Shown in pieces: positions 1 to 7,765 of a stretch of 9,323 bases of DNA (position 1 is the first letter of the stretch; each line of letters starts with the position of its first letter). The notes under the pieces were generated by a model, which was not told the origin of the DNA, did no database searches, and worked only from the letters and a program-made list of their open reading frames with translations. The translations under genes were made by a program, and so were the position numbers. Source of the stretch: Draconibacterium sp. (GTDB lineage: Bacteria > Bacteroidota > Bacteroidia > Bacteroidales > Prolixibacteraceae); the NCBI GenBank assembly GCA_027011835.1, contig JALUZN010000214.1, positions 1 through 9,323 on the forward strand. Direction: 5' to 3'.

Positions 1-1
1 A

Positions 2-82
2 ATAGATAATAATGGTGTAAATTGTATACCGACAAGCGTGTTCAATTCAAACTTCTACAATGGTTGTGGTCTTACTTTCTGA
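2..82 (+). CDS. possible 3' end of an upstream gene (partial)
   Basis: One plus-strand frame is open from the window edge to a TGA at 80-82. It encodes 26 residues ending in NSNFYNGCGLTF. The other two forward frames are closed at once by stop codons. The piece is too short to assign to a family, and an open frame of this length in A/T-rich DNA can occur by chance. If it is real, it is the C-terminus of a gene just upstream of tssH with 52 bp between stop and start. The left arm of the hairpin at 51-93 would then lie inside its last codons. Confidence 0.3.
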   Translation: MDNNGVNCIPTSVFNSNFYNGCGLTF

Positions 83-100
83 CTTGTAGAAGTATTTTTT
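51..100 (+). terminator. hairpin with T-run upstream of tssH (possible intrinsic terminator)
   Basis: A perfect 10-bp inverted repeat pairs ACTTCTACAA (51-60) with TTGTAGAAGT (84-93), and six T residues follow at 95-100. The 23-nt interval is long for an intrinsic terminator, but GTC at 69-71 can pair with GAC at 81-83 next to the main stem, leaving an 8-nt bulge and a 9-nt loop. The stem is A/T-rich (3 G/C pairs of 10). The position, at the end of a possible upstream gene and 34 bp before tssH, suits a terminator separating it from the T6SS operon. It could also be a leader structure of the tssH transcript. Confidence 0.35.
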
Positions 101-134
101 GTGAGTTATTATTTACCTATTAATTATCTTCTGT

Positions 135-2648
135 ATGGATTTTATGCTTTCTGATAATACGAAACAAGCGATAAAAATTGCCCAGTCGATTGCGAAAGAG
201 TATATGAATTCCGAATTTTCTTCAGCGCATCTGCTAAAAGGATTACTTCATAAAGATATCGGGTTAATTCCCATTCTTGAAGAGTTGGGAAAAGATTACT
301 ACTATATGGAAGAGTGGGCAGAAATGCGCATTGAAACCTATCCGAAAGCTGGAAAAGTGGTTGACCAACCTACTGCCGACATTGGTGTAAAAGCAGTATT
401 TAACGAGGCCGACAATGTACGGCTAAAACTTTCGGAAGAGTCAATAACCCCTCTCGCTGTATTAATTGCCCTTACCATTCCGGGAGTTGGTTTTAGCTAC
501 GAGCAGCTAAAAACTTTTAACCTGAACCAACAGGAACTACTGGATAGTTTTGTTGAAAAAACTGATTTGGACAATGTTATTGGAACACAAAAAACAGAAT
601 CTGGGAAAGATTCAACTTCGAAAAAACAGAACGCCTTATTGAAATATTGTAACGACTTAACATTGCTGGCACAAGAAGGGAAACTCGACCCCGTTGTAGG
701 ACGCGACAGGGAAACCCGTATGATGTCGGAAATTCTGGGAAGACGGTCGAAACCCAATGTAATCGTATTAGGCGACCCCGGTGTTGGGAAAACAGCACTT
801 GTTAATGGGTTTGCTCAGAATGTTGTTGCGAAAAAAGTTCCCGGCAACCTGCTCGACACAAAAATTTTCGAACTCGATTTTGGGTCGTTAATTGCCGGAG
901 CATCGTACAAAGGCGAAGTTGAAGACCGGCTCAAAAATATTATTTCAGAAATTGAACAATATGAAAAGGCGATACTTTTTATCGACGAAATTCATACACT
1001 GTTAGACAAACAAGCCGGAGCATCGGGTGCAGCAAATTTGCTAAAACCCGAACTCGATAAGGGAATGATAACTATTATCGGAACAACATCGATAGATAAT
1101 TACACCAAGTTTATTGAAACCGACGAAGCTTTCAACCGCAAATTTGAGATTGTAAAACTTGAAGAACCCGACGAGGAAATTGCATTAAGAATGCTTAGCA
1201 CAATTGTGCCGGTGTACGAAAAACACCATAATTTAAAAGTGAGTCGCGAAGTTCAACACGAAGCAATACGCCTTTCGAAAAGATACCTGAAAGAACGAAG
1301 CCTCCCCGATGCAGCTATCGATTTAATCGACCGGTCGATGTCGGTAGTACGGTTAATGCAAGATACCATTGAACAGGAAATTGGAGATTTAACAACCGAT
1401 ATTGAGCTGCTCGAAACCAACGAAAAGAAACTCACCGAAAAAGAGTTACTGGAAGAGTTAGTTTGGCTAAACCGAAAATTAAAAGAAAAAATAAGTCCGG
1501 TTCTTCTTATTAAACTCGACGATAAAACTGATTTTGAAAAGATAGATAATTCGAAAAAATTTATTAGCAGATTAAAAAACATCCTCGAAAAATTAAAGAA
1601 AAATATAGGGTTAAAAGTTGAAGCGATTGAAAAGTCGGACCTTGCTGCGGTTGTTGCACACAAAACCAGCGTGCCGATAGGTAAAGTAAAAACCGAAGAG
1701 CGTGACCGTTTGCTTAATATTGAAGAACACCTCAAAAAAAGAGTTGTCGGGCAAGACCACGGAATAAAAAGTATTGCCGAAGCCATTCGCGAATCCCGGT
1801 CAGGATTAAGTAAACCCGGACAACCAATTGGTTCGTTTTTCTTTCTCGGCCCCACCGGAACAGGAAAAACAGAACTGGCAAAAACATTGGCCGAATTTCT
1901 TTTTAACGACGAAACATCGCTTATACGTTTCGATATGTCGGAGTTTAAAGAAGAACATTCTGCAGCACTCTTATATGGAGCACCTCCCGGTTATGTAGGC
2001 TACGAAGAAGGTGGATTACTCGTAAATAAAATAAGGCAAAAGCCATATGCAATTGTGCTTTTTGATGAGATAGAAAAAGCCCACGCTTCTGTGTTCGACA
2101 TATTTCTGCAAATACTCGACGAAGGAAAATTGCACGACCGGTTGGGAAAAGAAGGAGATTTTTCGAATGCAGTTATCCTTTTCACTTCAAACATTGGTAG
2201 TTCGTTTGTTGTCGATTCGTTTAACAAAGGCGAAATTCCCGAATCGAGCAAACTGGCCGAGTTAATGGAAAATCATTTCCGCCCCGAATTTTTAGGCCGA
2301 TTAACCGAAATAATTCCATTCGCTCCAATCAGCGAAAAAAATGTGGTTAAAATATTCGAAATTCATTTACGAAACTTACTTAAATCGCTCGATATACTTG
2401 GAATAAAATTGAATATAGAACAAGAAGCAAAAGAGATGCTTGCGAAATCGGGATTTACACCAAAATACGGAGCACGCCCGTTAATTGGTGTCATCAGAAA
2501 TAAACTTCGCAAACCACTTTCGAAAATGATAATTTCGGGAGAACTCGAACGTGGAGCAACAATCAACCTAAAATTAGATAAAAATAAAGAGCTCGTTTGG
2601 GAGCAGGAGAAACAGAAGAAAAAACCAGAGAGAAAAAATAAAAAGTAA
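135..2648 (+). CDS. tssH: T6SS AAA+ ATPase TssH/ClpV (sheath-recycling unfoldase)
   Basis: An 837-residue ClpB/Hsp100-type protein with two AAA+ modules. In T6SS this cytoplasmic hexamer extracts TssC from the contracted TssB/TssC sheath with ATP so the subunits can be reused. Visible parts: a Clp N-domain-like start (about 4-150, with SSAHLLKGLLHK); first Walker A GDPGVGKT (213-220), pore tyrosine in GASYKGE (about Y258) and Walker B FIDE (282-285); a lysine/glutamate-rich coiled middle region (about 405-505); second Walker A GPTGTGKT (572-579), pore loop GYVG (619-622), Walker B LFDE (642-645), arginine-finger region RPEFLGR (716-722) and sensor-2 GARPL (779-783). Both ATPase sites look intact. 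The C-terminus ends in a very basic tail (about 826-837). ATG at 144 (Met4) is an alternative start; neither has a Shine-Dalgarno sequence. Its place directly before tssB and tssC favours ClpV over the housekeeping chaperone ClpB. Confidence 0.95.
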   Translation: MDFMLSDNTKQAIKIAQSIAKEYMNSEFSSAHLLKGLLHKDIGLIPILEELGKDYYYMEEWAEMRIETYPKAGKVVDQPTADIGVKAVFNEADNVRLKLSEESITPLAVLIALTIPGVGFSYEQLKTFNLNQQELLDSFVEKTDLDNVIGTQKTESGKDSTSKKQNALLKYCNDLTLLAQEGKLDPVVGRDRETRMMSEILGRRSKPNVIVLGDPGVGKTALVNGFAQNVVAKKVPGNLLDTKIFELDFGSLIAGASYKGEVEDRLKNIISEIEQYEKAILFIDEIHTLLDKQAGASGAANLLKPELDKGMITIIGTTSIDNYTKFIETDEAFNRKFEIVKLEEPDEEIALRMLSTIVPVYEKHHNLKVSREVQHEAIRLSKRYLKERSLPDAAIDLIDRSMSVVRLMQDTIEQEIGDLTTDIELLETNEKKLTEKELLEELVWLNRKLKEKISPVLLIKLDDKTDFEKIDNSKKFISRLKNILEKLKKNIGLKVEAIEKSDLAAVVAHKTSVPIGKVKTEERDRLLNIEEHLKKRVVGQDHGIKSIAEAIRESRSGLSKPGQPIGSFFFLGPTGTGKTELAKTLAEFLFNDETSLIRFDMSEFKEEHSAALLYGAPPGYVGYEEGGLLVNKIRQKPYAIVLFDEIEKAHASVFDIFLQILDEGKLHDRLGKEGDFSNAVILFTSNIGSSFVVDSFNKGEIPESSKLAELMENHFRPEFLGRLTEIIPFAPISEKNVVKIFEIHLRNLLKSLDILGIKLNIEQEAKEMLAKSGFTPKYGARPLIGVIRNKLRKPLSKMIISGELERGATINLKLDKNKELVWEQEKQKKKPERKNKK

Positions 2649-2674
2649 TTAGTAACAACTAAAATTTATTTATT

Positions 2675-3118
2675 ATGCAAGAGTACGGAATAGGTGGAAT
2701 GGAAGTAAAAGGCGATGCCAACGAAGCATTTGCCGAGATACCACAAAATAGAACTTTGCTTTGTGAGAAACTTACAGCCGACGACCCAATTAAACCCGAC
2801 ATTGTTGAAGGTTTACAAACCATTGATGATGTTTTTGAACATTTTAAGCCTGAAATTGATGTTGATTTTGAAACCAGCGACGGTGTTGAAAAAAAAGAAA
2901 AACTTACATTCAGTGGCCTTTCCGATTTCGGAATGAAAGGAATTACTGCACAGAGCGACTTTTTAAAAGACCTCACCATTGAGCAAGAGCAATACCAAAA
3001 AATTATTAAGCAATTAAAGAGCAACAAACTGCTTCGGAAAACACTTGAAAACCCTGATACAAAGGCCGACTTATTAAGCGTAATGTATGCACTCATAAAA
3101 GAGCTGGAAGAGGCATAA
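2675..3118 (+). CDS. tssB: T6SS contractile sheath small subunit TssB
   Basis: A 147-residue cytoplasmic protein matching the Bacteroidota (T6SS-iii) TssB family. TssB pairs with TssC to build the contractile sheath around the Hcp tube. Recognisable stretches are the N-terminal strand region with RTLLCEKLT (26-34), the conserved block GLQTIDDVFEHFKPEIDVDF (46-65), LTFSGLSDFG (77-86) and a helical C-terminus with a leucine-rich run around 101-147 ending in IKELEEA. Length is normal for the family and there are no membrane segments. It lies 26 bp after tssH and 38 bp before tssC, so it is almost certainly cotranscribed with both. The start is set by the A/T-rich TTTATTATG context; no good upstream alternative exists. 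Confidence 0.93.
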   Translation: MQEYGIGGMEVKGDANEAFAEIPQNRTLLCEKLTADDPIKPDIVEGLQTIDDVFEHFKPEIDVDFETSDGVEKKEKLTFSGLSDFGMKGITAQSDFLKDLTIEQEQYQKIIKQLKSNKLLRKTLENPDTKADLLSVMYALIKELEEA

Positions 3119-3156
3119 ATTGTTAATTAATTAGTTAAAATTTTAAAAAGTATATT

Positions 3157-4542
3157 ATGGCTGAACTAGAAAAATCGCAAGATATAGCACAATATAAAGA
3201 GAGAGTACAAGAGAATGTACAAAGTGTTGGCAATGCTGCCGAAGAACTAAAAACCGGACTAAACAAACTAGCCGGAAGTGGTGGTTTCGACCTTTTGGAA
3301 ATGGCATTCGCCGGAGTTGAAAATATGAACCCCGATAGAAAAGCCAGAAAACGGATTTTCCTTTCTGAATCGGAATATAAAGATGACCGTGAGAAACTGA
3401 AAAAGACCCTCCAACTCTGGGCAGCAGTAATCAGTTCGTCCGACAGTATTTCGGAGATGGTTGAAACAAGCGAAAAAAGCATCGCCGTTGCCGAAAAAAC
3501 ATTCAAAACAAATATGAGTAAAGCAATAGAAGCTACAAAAGATTTAGAAAAATCGTACCGCACTGTTGCTCTGTTTTTTAAAAATACCGGAAGCACAAAA
3601 CTGAAAAATTTATCGATAATGAACGCTTCGGCTGAACAGTTAAAAGATTTAGACGACACACGTTTTATCGATGCAGTACAAGAGGAGTTGGTTAACAATT
3701 ACGACCGTCTCGACCTTCGCGACAATTACGGGATTCTTGTCGTTCCCGGGTATTTGGGCTCGAATAAAGTAGTTGAAAAATGGGCTAAAATTGCACACGA
3801 AAATAAAGTAATGTTGGTAACCGATTTCGAGCATCTCGACAACCCCGACGATGTAATGGACTTATTTGAAATGGCCAATCTTGCAGGTGGCGACATGTAC
3901 CGTTCAAATGTAATGATGGCCTGCAACTGGCTTGTTGGAAGAGATAAATTCGATGAGATTGGAGAAGAGGAAGAGTTGTTTGTACCTCCGTCGGCAGCAT
4001 TGGCTGGAACAATCTACAACACTCTTATGTCGCAGGTAGCAGCAGGTAAAAAGCACGGCGGACTTTCGGAAGTTGACGGTGTGAAATTTGATTTAAAAAA
4101 GAGTGAAATTGCCAACCTCGAGAAACTGGGACTTGTACCCATGGTTAACGAGTATGGTAAAGTGATGGCATTTTCGGCAAAAACACTCTTCAACGGCGAC
4201 AACCTCGGGCTCCAAACCTATTCGGTAGTTCGGGTTTTCGATTATGTTACTAAAGTTATGATGGACTTTTTAAATCGCCGGGCTTTCGAAAATTTCAATG
4301 TAAAATCGCGTAAAGAAATTTTATCTCAAATAGTAAAATTCCTCGACAGTATTACAGGCCCCGGAAAATTAATTGAAAACTTTTCAGTGAAACGATTCGA
4401 GCAAGATCCGGTTCAAAAAGACAGAATTTATCTCGATATCCATATGACACCTTATTTCCCGGCCAAAAACTTTATGATTAAAATGGACGGCCAAAAAGGC
4501 GACGACGGTACTGAGTGGGATTCAGACTATGAACAAAATTAA
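3157..4542 (+). CDS. tssC: T6SS contractile sheath large subunit TssC
   Basis: A 461-residue protein of the Bacteroidota TssC family, the large sheath subunit that interlocks with TssB and contracts to drive the Hcp/VgrG needle outward. The N-terminal ~35 residues are strongly helical and charged; in characterised T6SS the N-terminal helix of TssC is what ClpV grips, so a similar role is inferred here. Conserved-looking blocks are YGILVVPGYLG (191-201), the segment from ACNWLVGRDKF (255-265) to VPPSAALAGTIY (276-287), LEKLGLVPM (321-329), VVRVFDYVTKVMMDFLN (357-373) and a C-terminal strand region IYLDIHMTPYF (424-434). The extreme C-terminus is acidic (DDGTEWDSDYEQN). Length is typical and there are no membrane segments. 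Start context GTATATTATG follows an A/T-rich leader. Confidence 0.94.
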   Translation: MAELEKSQDIAQYKERVQENVQSVGNAAEELKTGLNKLAGSGGFDLLEMAFAGVENMNPDRKARKRIFLSESEYKDDREKLKKTLQLWAAVISSSDSISEMVETSEKSIAVAEKTFKTNMSKAIEATKDLEKSYRTVALFFKNTGSTKLKNLSIMNASAEQLKDLDDTRFIDAVQEELVNNYDRLDLRDNYGILVVPGYLGSNKVVEKWAKIAHENKVMLVTDFEHLDNPDDVMDLFEMANLAGGDMYRSNVMMACNWLVGRDKFDEIGEEEELFVPPSAALAGTIYNTLMSQVAAGKKHGGLSEVDGVKFDLKKSEIANLEKLGLVPMVNEYGKVMAFSAKTLFNGDNLGLQTYSVVRVFDYVTKVMMDFLNRRAFENFNVKSRKEILSQIVKFLDSITGPGKLIENFSVKRFEQDPVQKDRIYLDIHMTPYFPAKNFMIKMDGQKGDDGTEWDSDYEQN

Positions 4543-4587
4543 TACAACAAATAAAGTTTCAAATAGTAACCATAAATTATTAATGTT

Positions 4588-4980
4588 ATGTTAGCAAAGT
4601 CAAATATTTCAATTGAACTTGACGGGAAAACTCATCCTGTTCAAAGTTTTAGCTATGGATTAAAGCAGCATACCGACCACACCGGACAACCGGCCTCCGA
4701 AACATTAGGAGGAGATATTCATTTGGTTCTTGAATCGACTAAAGAGAATGAATTTTTGGAATGGATGTGCGACAGTTACATGCGAAAAGATGGTAAAATT
4801 ACCATTATGAAAAGCGAAGAAGAAGGCAAACTGAAAGAGTTTGAATTCAAGGAAGCTTTTATGACCAATTTTGAAGAGTCGTTTGACGAATCGGGAAACG
4901 GAATGATAAAATGCTCTCTGTCTGCCCGCGAAATTTCGATGGGAAATGCAGTTCACGAAAACGAATGGTTAGACGATTAA
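4588..4980 (+). CDS. tssD: T6SS tube protein TssD/Hcp, first copy
   Basis: A 130-residue Hcp-like protein of the Bacteroidota TssD family. Such proteins form stacked hexameric rings that make the inner tube, and can act as carrier or chaperone of small effectors. Family hallmarks seen here are SFSYGLKQHTDHTGQP (about 20-35), the GGDIHLVLES strand, EFLEWMCDSY, KDGKITIMK, an ELKEF-type strand in mid-protein and the C-terminal NEWLDD. Normal length, no signal peptide, no extra C-terminal domain. It lies 45 bp after tssC and 44 bp before the second copy. It resembles the second copy across its length but is far from identical, so the pair is not a recent duplication. Confidence 0.9.
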   Translation: MLAKSNISIELDGKTHPVQSFSYGLKQHTDHTGQPASETLGGDIHLVLESTKENEFLEWMCDSYMRKDGKITIMKSEEEGKLKEFEFKEAFMTNFEESFDESGNGMIKCSLSAREISMGNAVHENEWLDD

Positions 4981-5024
4981 CCGTGTTTTAATTTATTCAA
5001 TTTATAATCTTAAAAATAAATATT

Positions 5025-5417
5025 ATGTCATTTAAAGCAATATTTAAAACATCAGGAAGCGAGTTTCGTGTGCTATCATCAAGTTATCATATGTATCGGA
5101 AAGTTGACGACATGGGACGACCAATTTCTTCTACCATTGGAGGAGAAATTAAGATATCGGTCGAATCGACAGGAAACAATCTGTTTTTCGAACACATCTC
5201 GGTTGGCGAAATGCTAAAAGAGGGAACAATTACTTTTATTAAGCGAAACGAAGAAGCAACAATGCGGGAGTTGTCATTTCAAAAAGCATTTATTTCATCG
5301 TTTACCGAAACGTTTGACCACTCCGGCGGGTCGGGAGCAATGATTACCTCAATAACGTTGGTTGCCCAGGTAATTAAAATGGGAAATGCCGAAGTTGTTA
5401 ATGAATGGAGTTCGTAA
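5025..5417 (+). CDS. tssD: T6SS tube protein TssD/Hcp, second copy
   Basis: A 130-residue TssD/Hcp protein, the closest of the three to the usual Bacteroidota form, beginning MSFKA. The family pattern runs through it: SSSYHMYRKVDDMGRPIS (about 18-35), GGEIKISVESTG, KEGTITFIKR, RELSFQKAFI, TETFDHSG and a final VVNEWSS. It is probably a structural tube subunit forming hexameric rings inside the TssB/TssC sheath. Which of the first two copies is the main tube protein cannot be told from sequence alone. Start context AAATATTATG with an A/T-rich leader. A weak hairpin plus T-run lies shortly after its stop. Confidence 0.9.
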   Translation: MSFKAIFKTSGSEFRVLSSSYHMYRKVDDMGRPISSTIGGEIKISVESTGNNLFFEHISVGEMLKEGTITFIKRNEEATMRELSFQKAFISSFTETFDHSGGSGAMITSITLVAQVIKMGNAEVVNEWSS

Positions 5418-5430
5418 AATAGCTCCAATC

Positions 5431-5462
5431 ACCCTATTTCTGAAACCGAGGGTTATATTTTT
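5431..5462 (+). terminator. weak hairpin plus T-run between second and third tssD (possible attenuator)
   Basis: ACCCT (5431-5435) can pair with AGGGT (5449-5453), with an inner TTT (5437-5439)/AAA (5443-5445) pairing, followed by TATA and five T residues at 5458-5462. It begins 13 bp after the second tssD stop, in the longest gap of the run (66 bp). The outer stem is only 5 bp, so at most partial termination is likely. That would lower transcription of the third tssD, vgrG and PAAR relative to the tube genes. This is inferred from the bases only. Confidence 0.3.
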
Positions 5463-5483
5463 AATATCATGAATTAATTTGCC

Positions 5484-5900
5484 ATGGCTTTAACTGCACG
5501 TTTGCATATTCAAGGGTTTAACTCCAGTAATAAAGGTATTCGCGTACTTGAATTGGATTTTGAATTTATGTATGACACCGATAAAAGAGGTGCTCGAACA
5601 TCCGACCTTCAGGCCGGTATTTTTACTATTTTAATTGCCGTAGAAAACGACAGCGAATTATTGGGATGGATGCTTAAAGGGAAAATAGTAAACTCCGGGA
5701 AAGTTGTATTTATTGGCAAAGAAAATGGAAAGGCAATAAAAACAATTGAGTTTAAGAATGCTTTATTAACGTATTATCACGAAAAGTTTAAAGAAGCTGA
5801 ACAAACAACAGTAGAAATAAAAGTTTCGGTAGAACAATTTACTATTACCGGGGTTCACCATATAAACACATGGAAATTTGAAAGCTTACAGGGGAAGTAA
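5484..5900 (+). CDS. tssD: divergent TssD/Hcp-like protein, third copy
   Basis: A 138-residue protein that keeps the Hcp layout but is strongly diverged from the two upstream copies. Alignable elements are MALTARLHI at the start, the DTDKRGARTSDLQAG segment at the place where the other copies have D-x-x-G-[RQ]-P followed by GG, SELLGWMLKG, NSGKVVFIGK, KTIEFKNALL, and the C-terminal INTW, which replaces NEW and continues about 8 residues further. The conserved Gly-Gly and the GRP/GQP motif are not kept. It lies directly upstream of vgrG (18 bp), so a tip-proximal ring, adaptor or cargo-specific Hcp is plausible but unproven. The start context (TTTGCCATG) is less A/T-rich than in its neighbours; an ATG at 5469 is followed at once by a stop. 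Confidence 0.78.
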   Translation: MALTARLHIQGFNSSNKGIRVLELDFEFMYDTDKRGARTSDLQAGIFTILIAVENDSELLGWMLKGKIVNSGKVVFIGKENGKAIKTIEFKNALLTYYHEKFKEAEQTTVEIKVSVEQFTITGVHHINTWKFESLQGK

Positions 5901-5918
5901 TTTACCGAATAAAAGAAT

Positions 5919-7760
5919 ATGGCTTTAGTATCAAAAATAAAAATTGAAATTGACGGAGATGAAATAAAAGATTTCCTCAGGTTGAAAATTATTCAAAGTA
6001 TTTATGGAGTTAACGAATTTGAAGTTGCGTGCAGATTAGACACATTTGAACTCGACGACAGTTTTGTTCTCGATACTTCAAAAAATTTCATTGGTGCTCC
6101 TATTGTAATAACTATTGATGTTACATCGTTTATAGAAAATTCGGGAGCACCTGATTCAATTGTTTTTAAAGGGTTAATTACAAATGTAAATGGTATTAAA
6201 TCAGGGCTTTCGCTAACAAACGAAGTAATTTTCAGAGGCAAAAGTCCCGAAATTCTTTTGGATGATTTAGGAGGAAGTCGCTCGTTTGAAAACAAAACGC
6301 TAAAACAGATAGTTGATGAAGTGTTAAAACCTTATCCGCGCGATTTACTTAAATCGAAAGTAAAACCAAATACAAAGACACAATTCGATTACACCGTTCA
6401 ACACGAAGAAAATACGTACCAATTTCTCAGAAGGCTTGCAAAACGTTATGGAGAATGGATGTATTACGATGGTTCTCAATTTGTTTTTGGCGAACTATCT
6501 AACTCAAAAACCGATTTGTTAATAGGGGTAAATCAGTCTGATTTCGATTTTGACATAAACTTGAACCCATTAAACTTTAAAATTAATTTCCGCGACTATT
6601 TTAAAGATGAACTTCTTAAAGATGAAGCGACAAAATCGGTTGGGAAAAAGTTACTGAATGAACCGGGAGGACTTGCACACGACAAATCAATAAAGCATTT
6701 CTCTCATCAACCCCAACTGTTTTATAACCATTTGAATGTTGCAAAAGAGGAATTTGCCAAACAGTTTAAAAGCGTTGCCGAATTACAGGAAAAGGCGCAG
6801 GCTTCTAGAATGTCTTCAGTAAAAGGAGTTAGCGATAATCCATTGGTAAAGTTGGGTGGTAAAGTAAATATAAAAGCAGTTAAAACCGATAAAAAAGGGA
6901 AAGTTGATTACGGCGAATACATCGTTACGTCGGTTACACATACGTGCGACAATATGATGAATTATAAAAATTCATTTAAAGGTGTTGCCGCCGAAACAAC
7001 CATTCCCGATTATACCGACACCAAAGCTTTTCCACTTGCAACATCGCAAAGTGCAGTAGTTACCGACAACAAAGACCCCGAAAAAATTGGCAGAATTAGA
7101 GTCCGTTTCTATTGGCAGGAGAAAAATTCGATGAGTCCCTGGATTCGAATTGTAAATCCGTATTCAGCCAATAATCGTGGCTTTTATTTTATTCCTGAAA
7201 TTGGCGACGAGGTTCTTGTTGAACACGAAGGTGGCGATGCTGAAAAACCATACGTTGTAGGAAGCTTGTACCATGGGAAAAATAAACCCCATACACCGTG
7301 GCCCGAAAACGATAATAGTTTTAAAGGAATTGTTACACGTAGCGATTTGCGTATTGAATTCGACGACAAAAAGAAAGTAACCACAATCGATACTCCCGGA
7401 GGAAATAAAATAGTTCTTAGCGACGATGAACAAACAATTTTACTTAACGACCAAAATAGTAACTCGGTTGAATTATCGCCAGGCGGAATTAAACTTGAAA
7501 GTCCGTCGGATATAAAAATTACATCGAAAGCTAAAATTTTGATTGAAGCTGATATGGGTGTAGAGACAAAATCGTCGACAGGAGATATTAAAACAGAGGG
7601 AATGAACATTAAACAATCGGCTTCGGCGTCATTTGAAGCTAAGGCCGGTGCAACCACCGATATTAAAGGAGCTGCCGTAACCATTAAAGGCGATGCTCAG
7701 GCTACTGTTGACGGTGGAGCAAATGCAACCATAAAAGGAGCATTGGTAATGATAAATTAA
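5919..7760 (+). CDS. tssI: T6SS spike protein TssI/VgrG
   Basis: A 613-residue VgrG of the Bacteroidota type; a trimer forms the puncturing spike on the Hcp tube and is carried into the target cell. Domain order seen: a gp27-like base (about 1-360), including NTYQFLRRLAKRYGEWMYYD around 165-185; a gp5-like OB fold (about 370-450) with the signature DPEKIGRIRVRFYW, GDEVLVEHEGGD and KPYVVGSLYHG; then a repetitive beta-helix (about 460-613) rich in alternating I/V/T/K strands such as VTIKGDAQATVDGG, ending bluntly in GALVMIN. There is no extra C-terminal effector domain, so this is a structural VgrG rather than an evolved one. The PAAR gene starts 5 bp after its stop, matching the physical docking of PAAR on the beta-helix tip. 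Confidence 0.95.
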   Translation: MALVSKIKIEIDGDEIKDFLRLKIIQSIYGVNEFEVACRLDTFELDDSFVLDTSKNFIGAPIVITIDVTSFIENSGAPDSIVFKGLITNVNGIKSGLSLTNEVIFRGKSPEILLDDLGGSRSFENKTLKQIVDEVLKPYPRDLLKSKVKPNTKTQFDYTVQHEENTYQFLRRLAKRYGEWMYYDGSQFVFGELSNSKTDLLIGVNQSDFDFDINLNPLNFKINFRDYFKDELLKDEATKSVGKKLLNEPGGLAHDKSIKHFSHQPQLFYNHLNVAKEEFAKQFKSVAELQEKAQASRMSSVKGVSDNPLVKLGGKVNIKAVKTDKKGKVDYGEYIVTSVTHTCDNMMNYKNSFKGVAAETTIPDYTDTKAFPLATSQSAVVTDNKDPEKIGRIRVRFYWQEKNSMSPWIRIVNPYSANNRGFYFIPEIGDEVLVEHEGGDAEKPYVVGSLYHGKNKPHTPWPENDNSFKGIVTRSDLRIEFDDKKKVTTIDTPGGNKIVLSDDEQTILLNDQNSNSVELSPGGIKLESPSDIKITSKAKILIEADMGVETKSSTGDIKTEGMNIKQSASASFEAKAGATTDIKGAAVTIKGDAQATVDGGANATIKGALVMIN

Positions 7761-7765
7761 AAATT

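Noticed and set aside
95..134. TTTG at 98-101 followed by TA-rich sequence before tssH as a possible promoter.
   Set aside because: The -7 element at the right spacing does not match, and it would place the start site at or beyond the start codon.
1253..1855. Long minus-strand open frame (200 codons) inside tssH.
   Set aside because: It is antisense to the conserved middle and second AAA+ regions, is serine/phenylalanine-rich as expected for a shadow of A/T-rich coding DNA, and matches no family I know.
135..2648. Annotating the first gene as the housekeeping chaperone ClpB.
   Set aside because: Direct linkage to tssB and tssC with 26 bp spacing indicates the T6SS-dedicated ClpV/TssH.
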